From an uncultured Pseudoflavonifractor sp. (lineage in GTDB: Bacteria > Bacillota > Clostridia > Oscillospirales > Oscillospiraceae), in NCBI GenBank assembly GCA_947425785.1, contig CANEAY010000001.1, positions 62,001 through 126,000 of the forward strand: a stretch of DNA of 64,000 bases, written 5' to 3'. The notes under the pieces were generated by a model that was not told where the DNA came from, made no database searches, and saw only the letters and a program-made list of their open reading frames with translations. The translations under genes and the position numbers were made by a program. Each line of letters starts with the position of its first letter. The stretch's first letter is position 1. Shown in pieces: positions 23,867-33,748 of this stretch.

Positions 23867-25309
23867 ATGGCCAAAGAAAGGACAACAGGCATCCGGCGGC
23901 GCTGGATGACCAACTCCCTGGGCGTGGTGCTCTTTGTGGTGCTTTTGGCGGTATCTGCCTTCTCCGTGGCTATGGGCAGCTACTATTACGCCACCATGTC
24001 CAGCGGCTTGGAGGCCAAGGCGGAGTATGTGGTGGAGTTCTTCAGCGGCTACCGTACCCGCAGCGAGTACTACCAGCACGTCCTCACCTACGTGAACAAC
24101 AACTTTGAGGGCAAGGACGAGATGGAGATGCAGTTTTTGGACGCCAACGGCTCCATCCGCTTCTCCACCTTCGGCCTGGCCGCCTTTTCCTCGCCCAATA
24201 CCCCCGACATCGCCGGGGCCCTGGATCCTGAAGATCCCAAGACCACTCCCTGGACGGGCAATGACCCCTCCACCGGGGAGCATATCATGGCGGTGTCCTG
24301 CCCCCTGACCATCGACGGCGCGCCGGTGGCCGCCGTGCGCTATGTCACCTCCCTGCGGCTGGTTGACCGGCAGCTGGTGACCATCGTGGGCCTCTCCCTG
24401 GCCGTCGGCTTTGCCATTCTGCTTCTGGTCTACTTTTCCAACCTCTATTTTGTCCGCTCCATCGTGGAGCCGGTGGCCGGAGTCACCGAGATCACCAAGC
24501 GCATTGCCGCCGGCAGTTACGGGATCCAGATCGAAAAACAGCACGACGATGAGATCGGCGACCTCACCGACGCCATCAACGATATGTCCCAGCGCATCGA
24601 CCAGTCGGAGAAGATGAAGAGCGAGTTCATCTCCTCCGTTTCCCACGAGCTGCGCACCCCCCTCACCGCCATCAACGGCTGGGCTGAGACCATTATGAAC
24701 GGCGAGGTGCGGGACGCCGAGGACGTGAAGAAGGGCATGGGCATCATTGTCTCCGAGGCGAGAAGGCTCACCAACATGGTGGAGGAGCTTTTGGAATTCT
24801 CCCGCCTGGAGGACGGCCGCTTTACCCTGTCCATCGAGACGGTGGACTTGAAGGCGGAGTTCGAGGACGCGGTGTATACCTACCGGGAATTTTTCCGCAA
24901 GGACGGCCTGGAGCTGAACTACCGGGACGAGGATGAGGAAGAGGAGTTTCCTACAGTGGAGGCCGACCCGGAGCGCCTGCGCCAAGTGTTTTGTAATATT
25001 ATGGACAACGCCGCCAAGCACGGCGGCAGCGGGGGACGTATCGACTGCGCCATCCACCGGGAGGAGGATTGGGCGGTCATCACCATCCGGGACTACGGCC
25101 CCGGTATCCCCGCCGACGAGCTGCCCCACGTGAAGAGCAAGTTCTATAAGGGTTCCTCCAAGGCCCGGGGCTCCGGCATCGGCCTGGCGGTCAGTGACGA
25201 GATCATCACCCGCCACGGCGGCGAGCTGCTCATCGGCAACGCCGGGGAGGGCAGCGGCTGTGTGGTCACTATCCGTCTGCCCGTCGGCGGCGCCGCGGTT
25301 AGAACATAA
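23867..25309 (+). CDS. Membrane sensor histidine kinase
   Basis: A 480-residue kinase. One membrane helix lies near residues 16-45, an extracytoplasmic region spans about 45-175, and a second helix lies near 180-205. A HAMP linker follows, then HisKA with phospho-acceptor H260 in SVSHELRTPL. HATPase N box NIMDNAAKHG, G1 DYGPGIP and G2 GSGIGLAVSD complete it. The sensed signal is unknown; the partner lipoprotein two genes upstream may contribute. Confidence 0.94.
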   Translation: MAKERTTGIRRRWMTNSLGVVLFVVLLAVSAFSVAMGSYYYATMSSGLEAKAEYVVEFFSGYRTRSEYYQHVLTYVNNNFEGKDEMEMQFLDANGSIRFSTFGLAAFSSPNTPDIAGALDPEDPKTTPWTGNDPSTGEHIMAVSCPLTIDGAPVAAVRYVTSLRLVDRQLVTIVGLSLAVGFAILLLVYFSNLYFVRSIVEPVAGVTEITKRIAAGSYGIQIEKQHDDEIGDLTDAINDMSQRIDQSEKMKSEFISSVSHELRTPLTAINGWAETIMNGEVRDAEDVKKGMGIIVSEARRLTNMVEELLEFSRLEDGRFTLSIETVDLKAEFEDAVYTYREFFRKDGLELNYRDEDEEEEFPTVEADPERLRQVFCNIMDNAAKHGGSGGRIDCAIHREEDWAVITIRDYGPGIPADELPHVKSKFYKGSSKARGSGIGLAVSDEIITRHGGELLIGNAGEGSGCVVTIRLPVGGAAVRT

Positions 25310-25322
25310 GTTCGAAAAAATT

Positions 25323-25353
25323 ACCCGCGCCTCTTGCAAAAGAGACGCGGGTT
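25323..25353 (+). terminator. Terminator after the histidine kinase gene
   Basis: ACCCGCG-C-CTCTT pairs with AAGAG-A-CGCGGGT (one mismatch), followed by a short T-rich tail. The weak tail lowers confidence. Confidence 0.65.
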
Positions 25354-25408
25354 TGTTACAATACAACAGGATAAAGTTTTTATATATGGTTCTCCGAAGG
25401 AGAAGGTT

Positions 25409-26401
25409 ATGCTGAAACGATTGAAAATGCTTTTATTTCTCGCCGCCGGCGGGTTCAAGACCGTCATCGGCGGACAGGCCCTTATCGAGGGCATTATGAT
25501 GCTGGGCCCCGACAAAAAGTCTGTGGTGGTGCGCAAGCCGGACGGGGAGCTGGAGATCAAGACCGAGCCCCGGCGGCTTCTGAAGGACAAATATCCCTTT
25601 GTGGGACTGCCCCTCATCCGGGGCGTGGTGAACTTCTGCTCTTCCATGTATAACGGGGTCACCGCCCTCATGTGGTCGGCCGAGTTTTACCCCGAGGACG
25701 AGGAGGCGGAGGAGGAGCCCTCCAAGTTTGAAAAGTGGCTGGATGAGAAGCTGGGCAACGAGAAGTTCACCTCCCTCATCATCACCTTTTCCATGGTGCT
25801 GGGGATGCTCTTTTCCGTGTTCCTCTTCTTCCTGCTGCCCACCGCCCTGGGCGGTGCGGTGCTGCGGCTCTTCCCCGGCATCCCCCTGTGGGCTAGGAAT
25901 CTGGTGGAGGGGGCTATCCGGGTGGTGATCTTCCTGGGCTACCTCATCCTCTGCTCCAAGCTCAAGGACATCCACCGCACCTTCCAGTACCATGGGGCGG
26001 AGCACAAGACCATCTTCTGCTATGAGGCGGGCCTTCCCCTGACGGTGGAGAACGTCCGCGCCCAGCCCAAGCACCATCCCCGGTGCGGCACCAGCTTTTT
26101 GTTTGTGGTCATCGTAGTGTCCATCCTGCTGTCCAGTCTGGTGTTTTCCTTCATCCGTGTGGAGAACACCTTCGCCCGGATGGGCCTCCACCTGCTGATG
26201 CTTCCCCTCATCGTGGCCATCACTTACGAGATCAACCGCTATGTGGGAGGCCACGAGGGCCTGGTGTGCCGCATGGTGCGGGCCCCCGGCATGGCCATCC
26301 AGCGCTGGACCACCTTTGAGCCCGACGACACCATGATCCAGGTGGGCATCAAGGCCTTTACCGAGGTGCTGCCCGAGACCGCAGGGGCAGATCAGTGGTA
26401 A
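25409..26401 (+). CDS. DUF1385 family membrane protein
   Basis: A 330-residue membrane protein. It opens with the conserved GGQALIEGIMMLGP and includes YHGAEHKTIFCYEAG and HPRCGTSFL, the hallmark His/Cys motifs of DUF1385. About four hydrophobic helices are seen in residues 120-270. Function is not established, though the metal-ligand-like residues are suggestive. It sits two genes upstream of prmC, a linkage common in Firmicutes. Start ATG 25409 follows AAGGAGAAGG; an upstream in-frame start lies inside the previous terminator. Confidence 0.9.
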   Translation: MLKRLKMLLFLAAGGFKTVIGGQALIEGIMMLGPDKKSVVVRKPDGELEIKTEPRRLLKDKYPFVGLPLIRGVVNFCSSMYNGVTALMWSAEFYPEDEEAEEEPSKFEKWLDEKLGNEKFTSLIITFSMVLGMLFSVFLFFLLPTALGGAVLRLFPGIPLWARNLVEGAIRVVIFLGYLILCSKLKDIHRTFQYHGAEHKTIFCYEAGLPLTVENVRAQPKHHPRCGTSFLFVVIVVSILLSSLVFSFIRVENTFARMGLHLLMLPLIVAITYEINRYVGGHEGLVCRMVRAPGMAIQRWTTFEPDDTMIQVGIKAFTEVLPETAGADQW

Positions 26402-26413
26402 GGAGAGTGCGGC

Positions 26414-26851
26414 ATGGGACTGTTTGACAAGTGGAAGTCAAAAAAGAAAGAAGTCGCCACATTGGCCGGAGACATCCCAAAGGCGGCGGACTGGCTGGTG
26501 GAGGCCATGGCCTTTTCCGGGTATACCCTGGACGGCACATTGGAGAGCTTCCGGGAGCTGGATCGTTTTTATGACGAGCAGATGTGTTCCGGCGGACTTT
26601 TGGATGGCAAGGTGGGCAGCAAACTTTTTGCCATCGGCAGTTATGTGGGTCAGGTTTTTTGCCGGCTTCTGAACGGCCATTAGGTGACCGATGACGCGGA
26701 TCCCCAGGGCGAGCTGAATGTAGCGGTGCATTTTCCGGATGGGTCTGTGGTTTGGCCGGTACAGCGGGCCCTGAAGAGGTATCAGAATGGGAAAGAGGAC
26801 AGTCTGTATGCCTATGGTGTTGTAACGAAAGAGAGCCTTGGGGCGGATTGA
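26414..26851 (+). pseudogene. Small conserved-looking gene interrupted by one in-frame TAG
   Basis: From ATG 26414 the frame reads 89 codons to a TAG at 26681-26683. It then continues open in the same frame for 55 more codons to TGA 26849-26851. Both halves look coding: KVGSKLFAIGSYVGQVFCRL before the stop, and DPQGELNVAVHFPDGSVVWP and QRALKRYQNGKEDSLYAYG after it. A TGG-to-TAG change would explain it. The intact product would be about 145 residues, cytoplasmic, of unknown function. Alternatives are a sequencing error or readthrough. Confidence 0.7.
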
Positions 26852-26871
26852 ATAGCAGGGAGTGATATTCA

Positions 26872-27735
26872 GTGGCCACTACCTACAATAATCTATATCT
26901 GGACGCCCGACGAAAGCTGAAGGCGGCGGGGATCCCCGCCGCCCAGCTGGAGGCCCGGGAGATCGTCTGCTTCGCCGCGGACAAGAGCCGGGAGGACTTC
27001 TTCCGGGATATGACCCTCTACACCTCCGAGCAGGTGGAGGAGCGGGTGAAGGAGCTCACCGACCGCCGCCTGGCGGGGGAGCCGGTGGCCTACATCATCG
27101 GCGAGTGGGAGTTCTACGGCCTGACTCTGGATGTGAGCCGGGAGGTGCTCATCCCCCGGATGGACACCGAGGTGCTGGCCGAGCAGGCCATCCTGGCCGC
27201 CCGCGGGGTGGAGGAGGGCTGCCGGGTGCTGGATCTCTGCGCCGGAAGCGGCTGTGTGGGCCTGGCGGTGGCCGCCAACGTCCCGGAGTGCAAGGTGGTG
27301 CTGGCGGACAACTCCGAGGGGGCCCTGCGGGTGTGTAAGCAGAACATCCGCCGCTGCGGTCTGGGCAACCAGGTGGTCAGTGTTTTTGCCGACGCAAAAT
27401 TGCCGCCGTTGCCTGCGCTGTGGGACTTTGACGTCATCGCCTGTAACCCGCCCTACATCCCCACCGGGGACATCGAAGGGCTGGACGCTTCGGTGAAGGA
27501 CTACGAGCCGCTGGAGGCGCTGGACGGCGGGGAGGACGGGCTGGAATTCTACCGGCTGGTGGCCGCCAAATGGAAGGGGGCCATCCGCCTGGGCGGGAAG
27601 CTTTTGTTTGAGGTCGGGATGGGCCAATCCACTGCGGTGGAAGCGATCCTGGCACAGAACGGCTACGAGGATATCCGCTCCTGCCAGGACACCCAGGGTA
27701 TCTGGCGGGTGGTGTCAGGGACCCTGAATAAGTGA
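26872..27735 (+). CDS. prmC: Peptide chain release factor N5-glutamine methyltransferase
   Basis: A 287-residue methyltransferase (HemK/PrmC) that methylates the GGQ glutamine of release factors. The N-terminal helical domain is followed by the SAM motif VLDLCAGSGCVGLA and the catalytic CNPPYIPT loop. Length is typical. The start is GTG 26872, preceded by CAGGGAG. prfA, a frequent neighbour, is not adjacent; DUF1385 is. Confidence 0.95.
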   Translation: MATTYNNLYLDARRKLKAAGIPAAQLEAREIVCFAADKSREDFFRDMTLYTSEQVEERVKELTDRRLAGEPVAYIIGEWEFYGLTLDVSREVLIPRMDTEVLAEQAILAARGVEEGCRVLDLCAGSGCVGLAVAANVPECKVVLADNSEGALRVCKQNIRRCGLGNQVVSVFADAKLPPLPALWDFDVIACNPPYIPTGDIEGLDASVKDYEPLEALDGGEDGLEFYRLVAAKWKGAIRLGGKLLFEVGMGQSTAVEAILAQNGYEDIRSCQDTQGIWRVVSGTLNK

Positions 27736-27790
27736 GCAAAGTCCCATTAATTGGACTGCAAAAAGGGTATAAATAGAGTGAAACGAGCCC

Positions 27791-27837
27791 AAAACGGGTC
27801 AAAAACGCGCAAAAACAGCTCAAAAAACAGAGGAAAA
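27791..27837. repeat. Phased A-tracts (predicted intrinsically bent DNA)
   Basis: A-runs of 4, 5, 5, 6 and 4 start at 27791, 27801, 27811, 27822 and 27834, spaced 10, 10, 11 and 12 bp. Helical phasing of A-tracts is the classic recipe for static curvature. Confidence 0.75.
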
Positions 27838-27874
27838 TACAACTTGTTTTTTGAGAGAAGGACAGCGGAAAAAG

Positions 27875-27966
27875 CAAGGGCCTTTTGGAAAATTCAAAGA
27901 CGAAGAAAAGAACAAGGGCCTTTTGGAAAGTTCAAAGACGAAGGAAAGAACAAGGGCTTTTTGGGG
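27875..27966 (+). repeat. 38-bp direct tandem repeat, about 2.4 copies
   Basis: The motif starting CAAGGGCCTTTTGGAAA recurs at 27875, 27913 and 27951, exactly 38 bp apart. The first two copies differ at about two positions, and the third diverges after some 15 bases. Confidence 0.85.
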
Positions 27967-28082
27967 GAGACGCAGTTCGAAGACCGAAAAAGACAGCTGT
28001 GCCCTTGCGGAGGAAATTGATCCGGAGAAGCGGCTTGAAACTTGAGAAAAAAGAAACGAGATCTTAGGGAGGAAATGAGAAG

Positions 28083-29237
<1,155 letters not shown>

Positions 29238-29277
29238 AGAAGAAGCGCGAGCGTGACAAAGGAGGGCCTCATTTATA

Positions 29278-29934
29278 ATGATCATCGCGAAGCTGGAGCC
29301 CTCCAAGCACGTGCAGGAGCGGTGGCTGGTGTGGCTGGAGGACGGCTCCCTCATCCGGGTCACAGAGAATGAGGTGGTCTCCTTCGCCCTCTACGAGGGG
29401 ATGGAAATTTCCGATGGGCTCTACGACCAGCTGGTGGAGAAGGCGGGGCGCAGCGAGGCCAGGGGGAAGGCCCTTGACCTCATTGCCGCCAAGCCCATGT
29501 CCCGCCGGGAGCTGGTGGAAAAGCTCACCGCCCGCCGCCCCAAGACCAGGGACGGCCGGGAGCGGCCCCCCTTCGCCACCCAGGAGCAGGCCCAGGAGGC
29601 GGCGGACTGGCTGGAGGAGCTGGGCTACCTCAACGACAGAGAGTACGGAAAGACCGTGGTGCGGCATTACTCCGCCAAGGGCTACGGGGAGCGGAAGCTC
29701 CGGGACGAGCTCTTTCGCCGGGGGGTGCCCCGCCCATATTGGGAAGAGGCCCTTTTGGAGGCCCAAGGCCCGGAGGAAGGCGTGGACGCTTTCCTCCGCA
29801 GCCGCTTTAAGGGAAAGGTTCCCGACCAGAAGGAGCTGAAACGGGCCTCCGACGCTCTGGCCCGGCGGGGCTACCGCTGGGAGGAGATCCGGGAGGGCCT
29901 GAACCGCTACGGCGCGGGCATCGAGGAGGAATAA
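29278..29934 (+). CDS. recX: Regulatory protein RecX
   Basis: A 218-residue three-helix-repeat protein that modulates RecA filaments. Characteristic pieces are MSRRELVEKL, ADWLEELGYLNDREYG, YGERKLRDELFRRGV and RRGYRWEEIREGL. The position directly after recA supports the call. Start ATG 29278; a weak AAGGAGGG ribosome site lies about 15 bp upstream. Confidence 0.93.
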   Translation: MIIAKLEPSKHVQERWLVWLEDGSLIRVTENEVVSFALYEGMEISDGLYDQLVEKAGRSEARGKALDLIAAKPMSRRELVEKLTARRPKTRDGRERPPFATQEQAQEAADWLEELGYLNDREYGKTVVRHYSAKGYGERKLRDELFRRGVPRPYWEEALLEAQGPEEGVDAFLRSRFKGKVPDQKELKRASDALARRGYRWEEIREGLNRYGAGIEEE

Positions 29935-29983
29935 AAGGGGAAGGCTCCTTTCCCTTAACAGGACAGATAAAGGTGGATTGAGT

Positions 29984-31303
29984 TTGAAGATCGCATTTAT
30001 TTCTTTGGGGTGCTCCAAAAACCTCATCAATACCGAGCAGATGATGGCCCTGTGCAGGGCCGCCGGCCACGAGGTGACCGGGGAGCCGGAGGGCTGCGAC
30101 GTGGCAGTCCTCAACACCTGCGGGTTCATCGACGCCGCCAAGAGCGAGGCCATTGAGCACATCATCGCCCTGGGGGAGCTGAAGGCGGCGGGAAAGCTGG
30201 GGAAGCTGCTGGTGTGCGGCTGCCTCAGCCAGCGCTACCGGGAGGAGATGGGCCGGGAGCTGCCCGAGGTGGACGGCATGATGGGCACCGGCAGCTATGA
30301 CCACATCGTCGCCGCCGTGGAGGCGGTGGCCCGTGGGGAGCGGCCGGAGGAGTTCGGGGACATCTCCGCCACCAGCGAGGAGGGGGAGCGGCTGGTGACC
30401 ACCCCCGGCTATACCGCCTTTTTGAAAATTGCCGAGGGCTGTGATAATTTCTGCGCCTTCTGCATCATACCCTATCTCCGGGGCCGCTACCGCAGCCGGA
30501 GCATGGAGGCCGTTTTGGCCGAGGCCAAGGCCCTGGCCGACAAGGGGGTAAAGGAGCTTATCCTCATCGCCCAGGACATTGGCCCTTACGGAAAAGACCT
30601 CTACGGAGAGAAAAAGCTGCCCGAGCTTCTTGAAAAATTATGTAAACTGCCCTTCCGATGGATACGGCTCCACTACTTATACCCCGACCACTTTGACGAC
30701 ACCCTTATCGACGTGATCGCCAGGGAGCCGAAAATCGTCAAATATCTGGATATCCCCCTTCAGCACTGTAACGATAAGCTGTTGAAGGATATGAACCGCT
30801 GGGGGACGCGGGAGAGCCTCACCGCCCTTATTGAAAAGCTCCGGGAGCGCATCCCCGGCCTGGTGCTGCGCACCTCCCTCATCTGCGGCCTGCCCGGCGA
30901 GGGGGAGGAGGAGTTTGAAGAATTATGTAAATTCGTTTCCGAGACCGGCATTGAGCGGGCGGGGGTGTTCCAATACTCCAGAGAGGAGGGCACCCGGGCG
31001 GCCAGGATGGAAAACCAGGTGGACGAGGAGGTGGCCCGCCAGCGGGTGGAGCGGCTGGTGGAGCTTCAGTCCCGGGTGCTGGACGAGTACAACGAGAGCC
31101 GTCTGGGCACGGTGATGGAGGTGCTCTGCGAGGGCTTTGACGCGGCCATGGGCTGCTATGCCGGGCGCACCTACGCCGACTCGGTGGAGGTGGACGGCCA
31201 CGTGTGGTTCACCGCCGGGGGACTGGTGGAGGCGGGACAGTTTGTGAATGTCCGCATGACGGGCACCATGGACGGCGATTTGACAGGGGAGATCGAGGAA
31301 TGA
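29984..31303 (+). CDS. rimO: Ribosomal protein S12 methylthiotransferase
   Basis: A 439-residue methylthiotransferase of the MiaB/RimO family, modifying Asp88-equivalent of S12. The N-terminal UPF0004 domain has the three cluster cysteines (SLGCSKN, LNTCGF, VCGCLSQ). The radical SAM motif is CDNFCAFCIIPYLRG, and a TRAM domain ends the protein. RimO rather than MiaB is supported by SLGCSKNLINTE. The TTG at 29984 is preferred because AGGTGG lies seven bases upstream; a TTG at 29978 would be too close to it. Confidence 0.94.
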   Translation: MKIAFISLGCSKNLINTEQMMALCRAAGHEVTGEPEGCDVAVLNTCGFIDAAKSEAIEHIIALGELKAAGKLGKLLVCGCLSQRYREEMGRELPEVDGMMGTGSYDHIVAAVEAVARGERPEEFGDISATSEEGERLVTTPGYTAFLKIAEGCDNFCAFCIIPYLRGRYRSRSMEAVLAEAKALADKGVKELILIAQDIGPYGKDLYGEKKLPELLEKLCKLPFRWIRLHYLYPDHFDDTLIDVIAREPKIVKYLDIPLQHCNDKLLKDMNRWGTRESLTALIEKLRERIPGLVLRTSLICGLPGEGEEEFEELCKFVSETGIERAGVFQYSREEGTRAARMENQVDEEVARQRVERLVELQSRVLDEYNESRLGTVMEVLCEGFDAAMGCYAGRTYADSVEVDGHVWFTAGGLVEAGQFVNVRMTGTMDGDLTGEIEE

Positions 31304-31836
31304 GGAAAATGAACACGGCCAACAAGCTCACCATGCTGCGGGTGGTGATGATCCCGGTCTACCTGCTGATGTGGCACCTGGACTTCGGCTGGAACAACTA
31401 CGCCGCCCTGGGGGTCTTTATCCTGGCCAGCCTTACCGACCTGCTGGACGGGAAGATCGCACGGAGCCGGGGGCTCATCACCGACTTTGGAAAGTTTATG
31501 GATCCCCTGGCGGACAAGGTGCTGGTGATGACGGCCATGGCCTGCTTCTGCGCCATGGGGAGCTTCCCGGCCTGGGCCTTTGTCATCGTCATCTTCCGGG
31601 AGTTTGCCGTGTCCGGCCTGCGGCTCATCGCCGTGGAGGGGGGACGGGTCATCGCCGCCGGGTGGTCGGGGAAGGTGAAGACCGCCTCCACCATGGTGTG
31701 CCTGTGTGTGATGCACGTGCCGGCGCCCCCTATCCTGGGGTGGGTGTGCGTGGGGGTCATCGTGGTGACCACCGTATATTCCGGGGTGGAGTACTTTATC
31801 CAGAACCGGGACTGCATCGATTGGGAAAATATTTGA
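31300..31836 (+). CDS. pgsA: CDP-diacylglycerol-glycerol-3-phosphate 3-phosphatidyltransferase
   Basis: A 178-residue membrane enzyme making phosphatidylglycerophosphate, first committed step to phosphatidylglycerol. The CDP-alcohol motif D-x2-DG-x2-AR-x8-G-x3-D-x3-D is intact in DLLDGKIARSRG through GKFMDPLADK. About five hydrophobic helices. The ATG at 31300 overlaps the rimO stop as ATGA and has GGGGAG eight bases upstream. rimO-pgsA linkage is common in Firmicutes. Confidence 0.95.
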   Translation: MRKMNTANKLTMLRVVMIPVYLLMWHLDFGWNNYAALGVFILASLTDLLDGKIARSRGLITDFGKFMDPLADKVLVMTAMACFCAMGSFPAWAFVIVIFREFAVSGLRLIAVEGGRVIAAGWSGKVKTASTMVCLCVMHVPAPPILGWVCVGVIVVTTVYSGVEYFIQNRDCIDWENI

Positions 31837-31837
31837 A

Positions 31838-31870
31838 AAAACGCCGCGGAGGGTCTCCGCGGCGCTTTTT
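31838..31870 (+). terminator. Terminator after pgsA
   Basis: GCCGCGGAG pairs with CTCCGCGGC around a short loop, preceded by an A-run and followed by eight T. Confidence 0.93.
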
Positions 31871-31948
31871 TTCGGAAATGGGGTATAAAAAGGAAGGGCT
31901 TGGGCAAGGATAGGTCTGGGAATCCATTTTGAGGAGGTTTCTGGACAA

Positions 31949-32161
31949 ATGATCATGGATAAGATCGCCCTGCTCCTCGCCATCGTAGGCGGGCTGAACT
32001 GGGGCAGTATCGGCATTTTCGGCTTCGACGTGGTGGCCTTCCTCTTCGGGGGACAGCAGAGCGCCATGAGCCGGGTCATCTATACCCTGGTGGGCCTGGG
32101 GGCCATCTGGTGTATCTCCCTGCTGTTCCGGGAGAGCGACCCGGTGGAGGAGCGGGGCTGA
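31949..32161 (+). CDS. DUF378 family small membrane protein (YuzA-like)
   Basis: A 70-residue protein with two hydrophobic helices. The N-terminal IALLLAIVGGLNWGSIGIFGFD is the recognisable DUF378 signature. Function is unknown. ATG 31949 has GAGGAGG eleven bases upstream; an ATG two codons later is possible. It is monocistronic and ends at a terminator. Confidence 0.85.
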   Translation: MIMDKIALLLAIVGGLNWGSIGIFGFDVVAFLFGGQQSAMSRVIYTLVGLGAIWCISLLFRESDPVEERG

Positions 32162-32173
32162 AGCAGGACAGGG

Positions 32174-32205
32174 AAAACGCCGTCCCGGAGGGGACGGCGT
32201 TTTTG
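32174..32205. terminator. Bidirectional terminator between the DUF378 gene and MATE
   Basis: AAAACGCCGTCC pairs with GGACGGCGTTTT around CGGAGG, with A- and T-runs on either side. Confidence 0.9.
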
Positions 32206-32208
32206 CGT

Positions 32209-33591
32209 TCAGATGACCTTGTGGAGCTTCCACTTGCCCCGGAGGAAGCGGATGCCGAAGAAGAGGCCCCGGACCACCCAGTCGGCGAACATACCCAGCC
32301 ACACGCCCAGCAGGCCCATGTTGAAGCCCCAGGGGGAGCCGAAGAGGTAGCTGCAGCCGATGCGGCAGATCCACATGGAGAGCATGGAGACCACCATGGT
32401 GAATTTGGCGTCCCCCGCCGCCCGGAGGGCGTTGGGGAGGGTGAAGGACATGGGCCAGAAGATGCAGTTGAATACCGCGCACCAGCGCAGGACCTGGATG
32501 GTGAGGACGGCGGTGGCGGGGGTCAGGTTGAACAGGGGCACCAGGTAGGGGGAGGTGAAGTAGAGCAGGGGACCCATGATCCACATGGACACGTAGGACA
32601 CCAGAAGGAGCTTTTTGGTGTAGCCCGCGGCCTGCTTGTCGTCCCCGGCGCCCATGCACTGGCCCACTACGGTGATCATGGCGAGGCCGGTGCCCTGGCC
32701 GGGGACGTTCACCACGCCGGCGATGGAGCTGCCGATGGCGTTGGCCGCCACGGCGGAGCCGGTGACGGCCAGGTCTACGCCCAGGTCGAAGGAGGTGACC
32801 AGCTTGAGCACCAGCAGCTTGCCGATCTGGAACATACCGTTTTCCACCCCGTTGGGGATGCCGACGCCCAGGATGGCCTTGACGGTGGGCCAATGGAACT
32901 GGGGGCGGAGGAGGTTTTCGATGCAGACCAGGTGGGTGGGGCGGGTGATCATCACGCCGATGATGATAGCGGCGGCGATGCGGGAGACCAGGGTGCCGAT
33001 GCCGGCGCCGGCGGAGCCCATGTCGAAGCCGTAGATGAGCACGGCGTTCACTGTGATGTTGATGACGTTGACGATGAGGGAGTTGAACATGGAGACCTTG
33101 CTGTTGCCCATGGAGCGGAAGAGGGCGGCGCCGGCGTTATAGATGGCGATGAAGGGGTAGGCCGCCGCTGTCAGCAGGAAGTAGATGAGGGCGGAGTCCA
33201 TGATCTCGGGGGAGATGTCGCCGAAGACCAGGCGGAGGACGTGCTCCCGGAAGAGGAGGGCCAGGGCCATGAGGAAGGCACCCACGAGGAGGTTTACATA
33301 AAGCAGCTGCTTGGCGGCGGAGCGGGCGTTTTCCACGTCACGGCGGCCCAGGTACTGGGAGACCACCACCGCGCCGCCGGTGGAGAGGGCGGAGAAGATG
33401 TTGATGATGAGAATGTTGATGTTGTCCACCAGGGAGACGCCGGAGACCACGGCCTCGCCGGCGGTGGTGACCATCATGGTGTCGGCCATGCCCACAGTCA
33501 TCAGGAGCATCTGCTCGATGATGAGGGGCACCATGAGGCGGATAAGGGCCTGGCGGGTGAACATGGGGGACTGGAGCTGGGTATTTTCCAT
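32209..33591 (-). CDS. MATE family efflux transporter
   Basis: A 460-residue membrane protein with about 12 helices in two halves. Family features include LIIEQMLLMTVGMADTMMV at the start of helix 1, and GQCMGAGDDKQAAGYTKK. It is only distantly similar to the other MATE protein at 5987. Substrate unknown. Start ATG 33591 has GAGGTG ten bases upstream; an in-frame TTG at 33609 lacks a ribosome site. The promoter carries an extended -10. Confidence 0.9.
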   Translation of the reverse strand: MENTQLQSPMFTRQALIRLMVPLIIEQMLLMTVGMADTMMVTTAGEAVVSGVSLVDNINILIINIFSALSTGGAVVVSQYLGRRDVENARSAAKQLLYVNLLVGAFLMALALLFREHVLRLVFGDISPEIMDSALIYFLLTAAAYPFIAIYNAGAALFRSMGNSKVSMFNSLIVNVINITVNAVLIYGFDMGSAGAGIGTLVSRIAAAIIIGVMITRPTHLVCIENLLRPQFHWPTVKAILGVGIPNGVENGMFQIGKLLVLKLVTSFDLGVDLAVTGSAVAANAIGSSIAGVVNVPGQGTGLAMITVVGQCMGAGDDKQAAGYTKKLLLVSYVSMWIMGPLLYFTSPYLVPLFNLTPATAVLTIQVLRWCAVFNCIFWPMSFTLPNALRAAGDAKFTMVVSMLSMWICRIGCSYLFGSPWGFNMGLLGVWLGMFADWVVRGLFFGIRFLRGKWKLHKVI

Positions 33592-33635
33592 GGGAGAGAC
33601 ACACCTCAAAGCAATTTCTTTTTTTGTAAGAACTT

Positions 33636-33664
33636 ATTGTAGCACGGGGCGGGGGAGTTTGGAA
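33636..33664 (-). promoter_or_regulatory. Promoter of the second MATE gene
   Basis: On the minus strand TTCCAA (33659-33664) and TACAAT (33636-33641) are 17 bp apart, with TGC before the -10. Confidence 0.6.
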
Positions 33665-33748
33665 GTGGTTTTTTACACAAAAATTCCCGGGGCAAAAGGG
33701 GCACTTGACACCAGTTGACAGCCATGTTAATATACTAAAGTACAAAAT

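Larger units (their letters stand above)
27736..28082 (+). other. 347-bp spacer between prmC and recA
   Basis: No convincing gene. It holds a -10-like TATAAA (27768-27773) without a good -35, five phased A-tracts (27791-27837), a 38-bp tandem repeat (27875-27966) and the recA ribosome site (AGGGAGG near 28067-28073). No LexA-type box was recognised. The plus-strand frames here change register with each 38-bp unit, so they are not coding. Confidence 0.7.

Noticed and set aside
27875..27966. CRISPR array
   Set aside because: Only about 2.4 directly adjoining copies without spacers, and no cas genes in the window.
27751..28067. Lys/Arg-rich open frames across the recA leader
   Set aside because: They arise from A-rich tandem repeats whose 38-bp unit shifts frame each time; no ribosome site or conserved start is seen.
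27736..28082. LexA/SOS box upstream of recA
   Set aside because: No GAAC-N4-GTTC type site was found in the spacer by eye.
33705..33736. A confident promoter for the cysS T-box transcript
   Set aside because: Two TTGACA-like boxes exist, but their spacing to the AT-rich -10 candidates (10, 15, 16 or 20 bp) is not convincing for any single pair.
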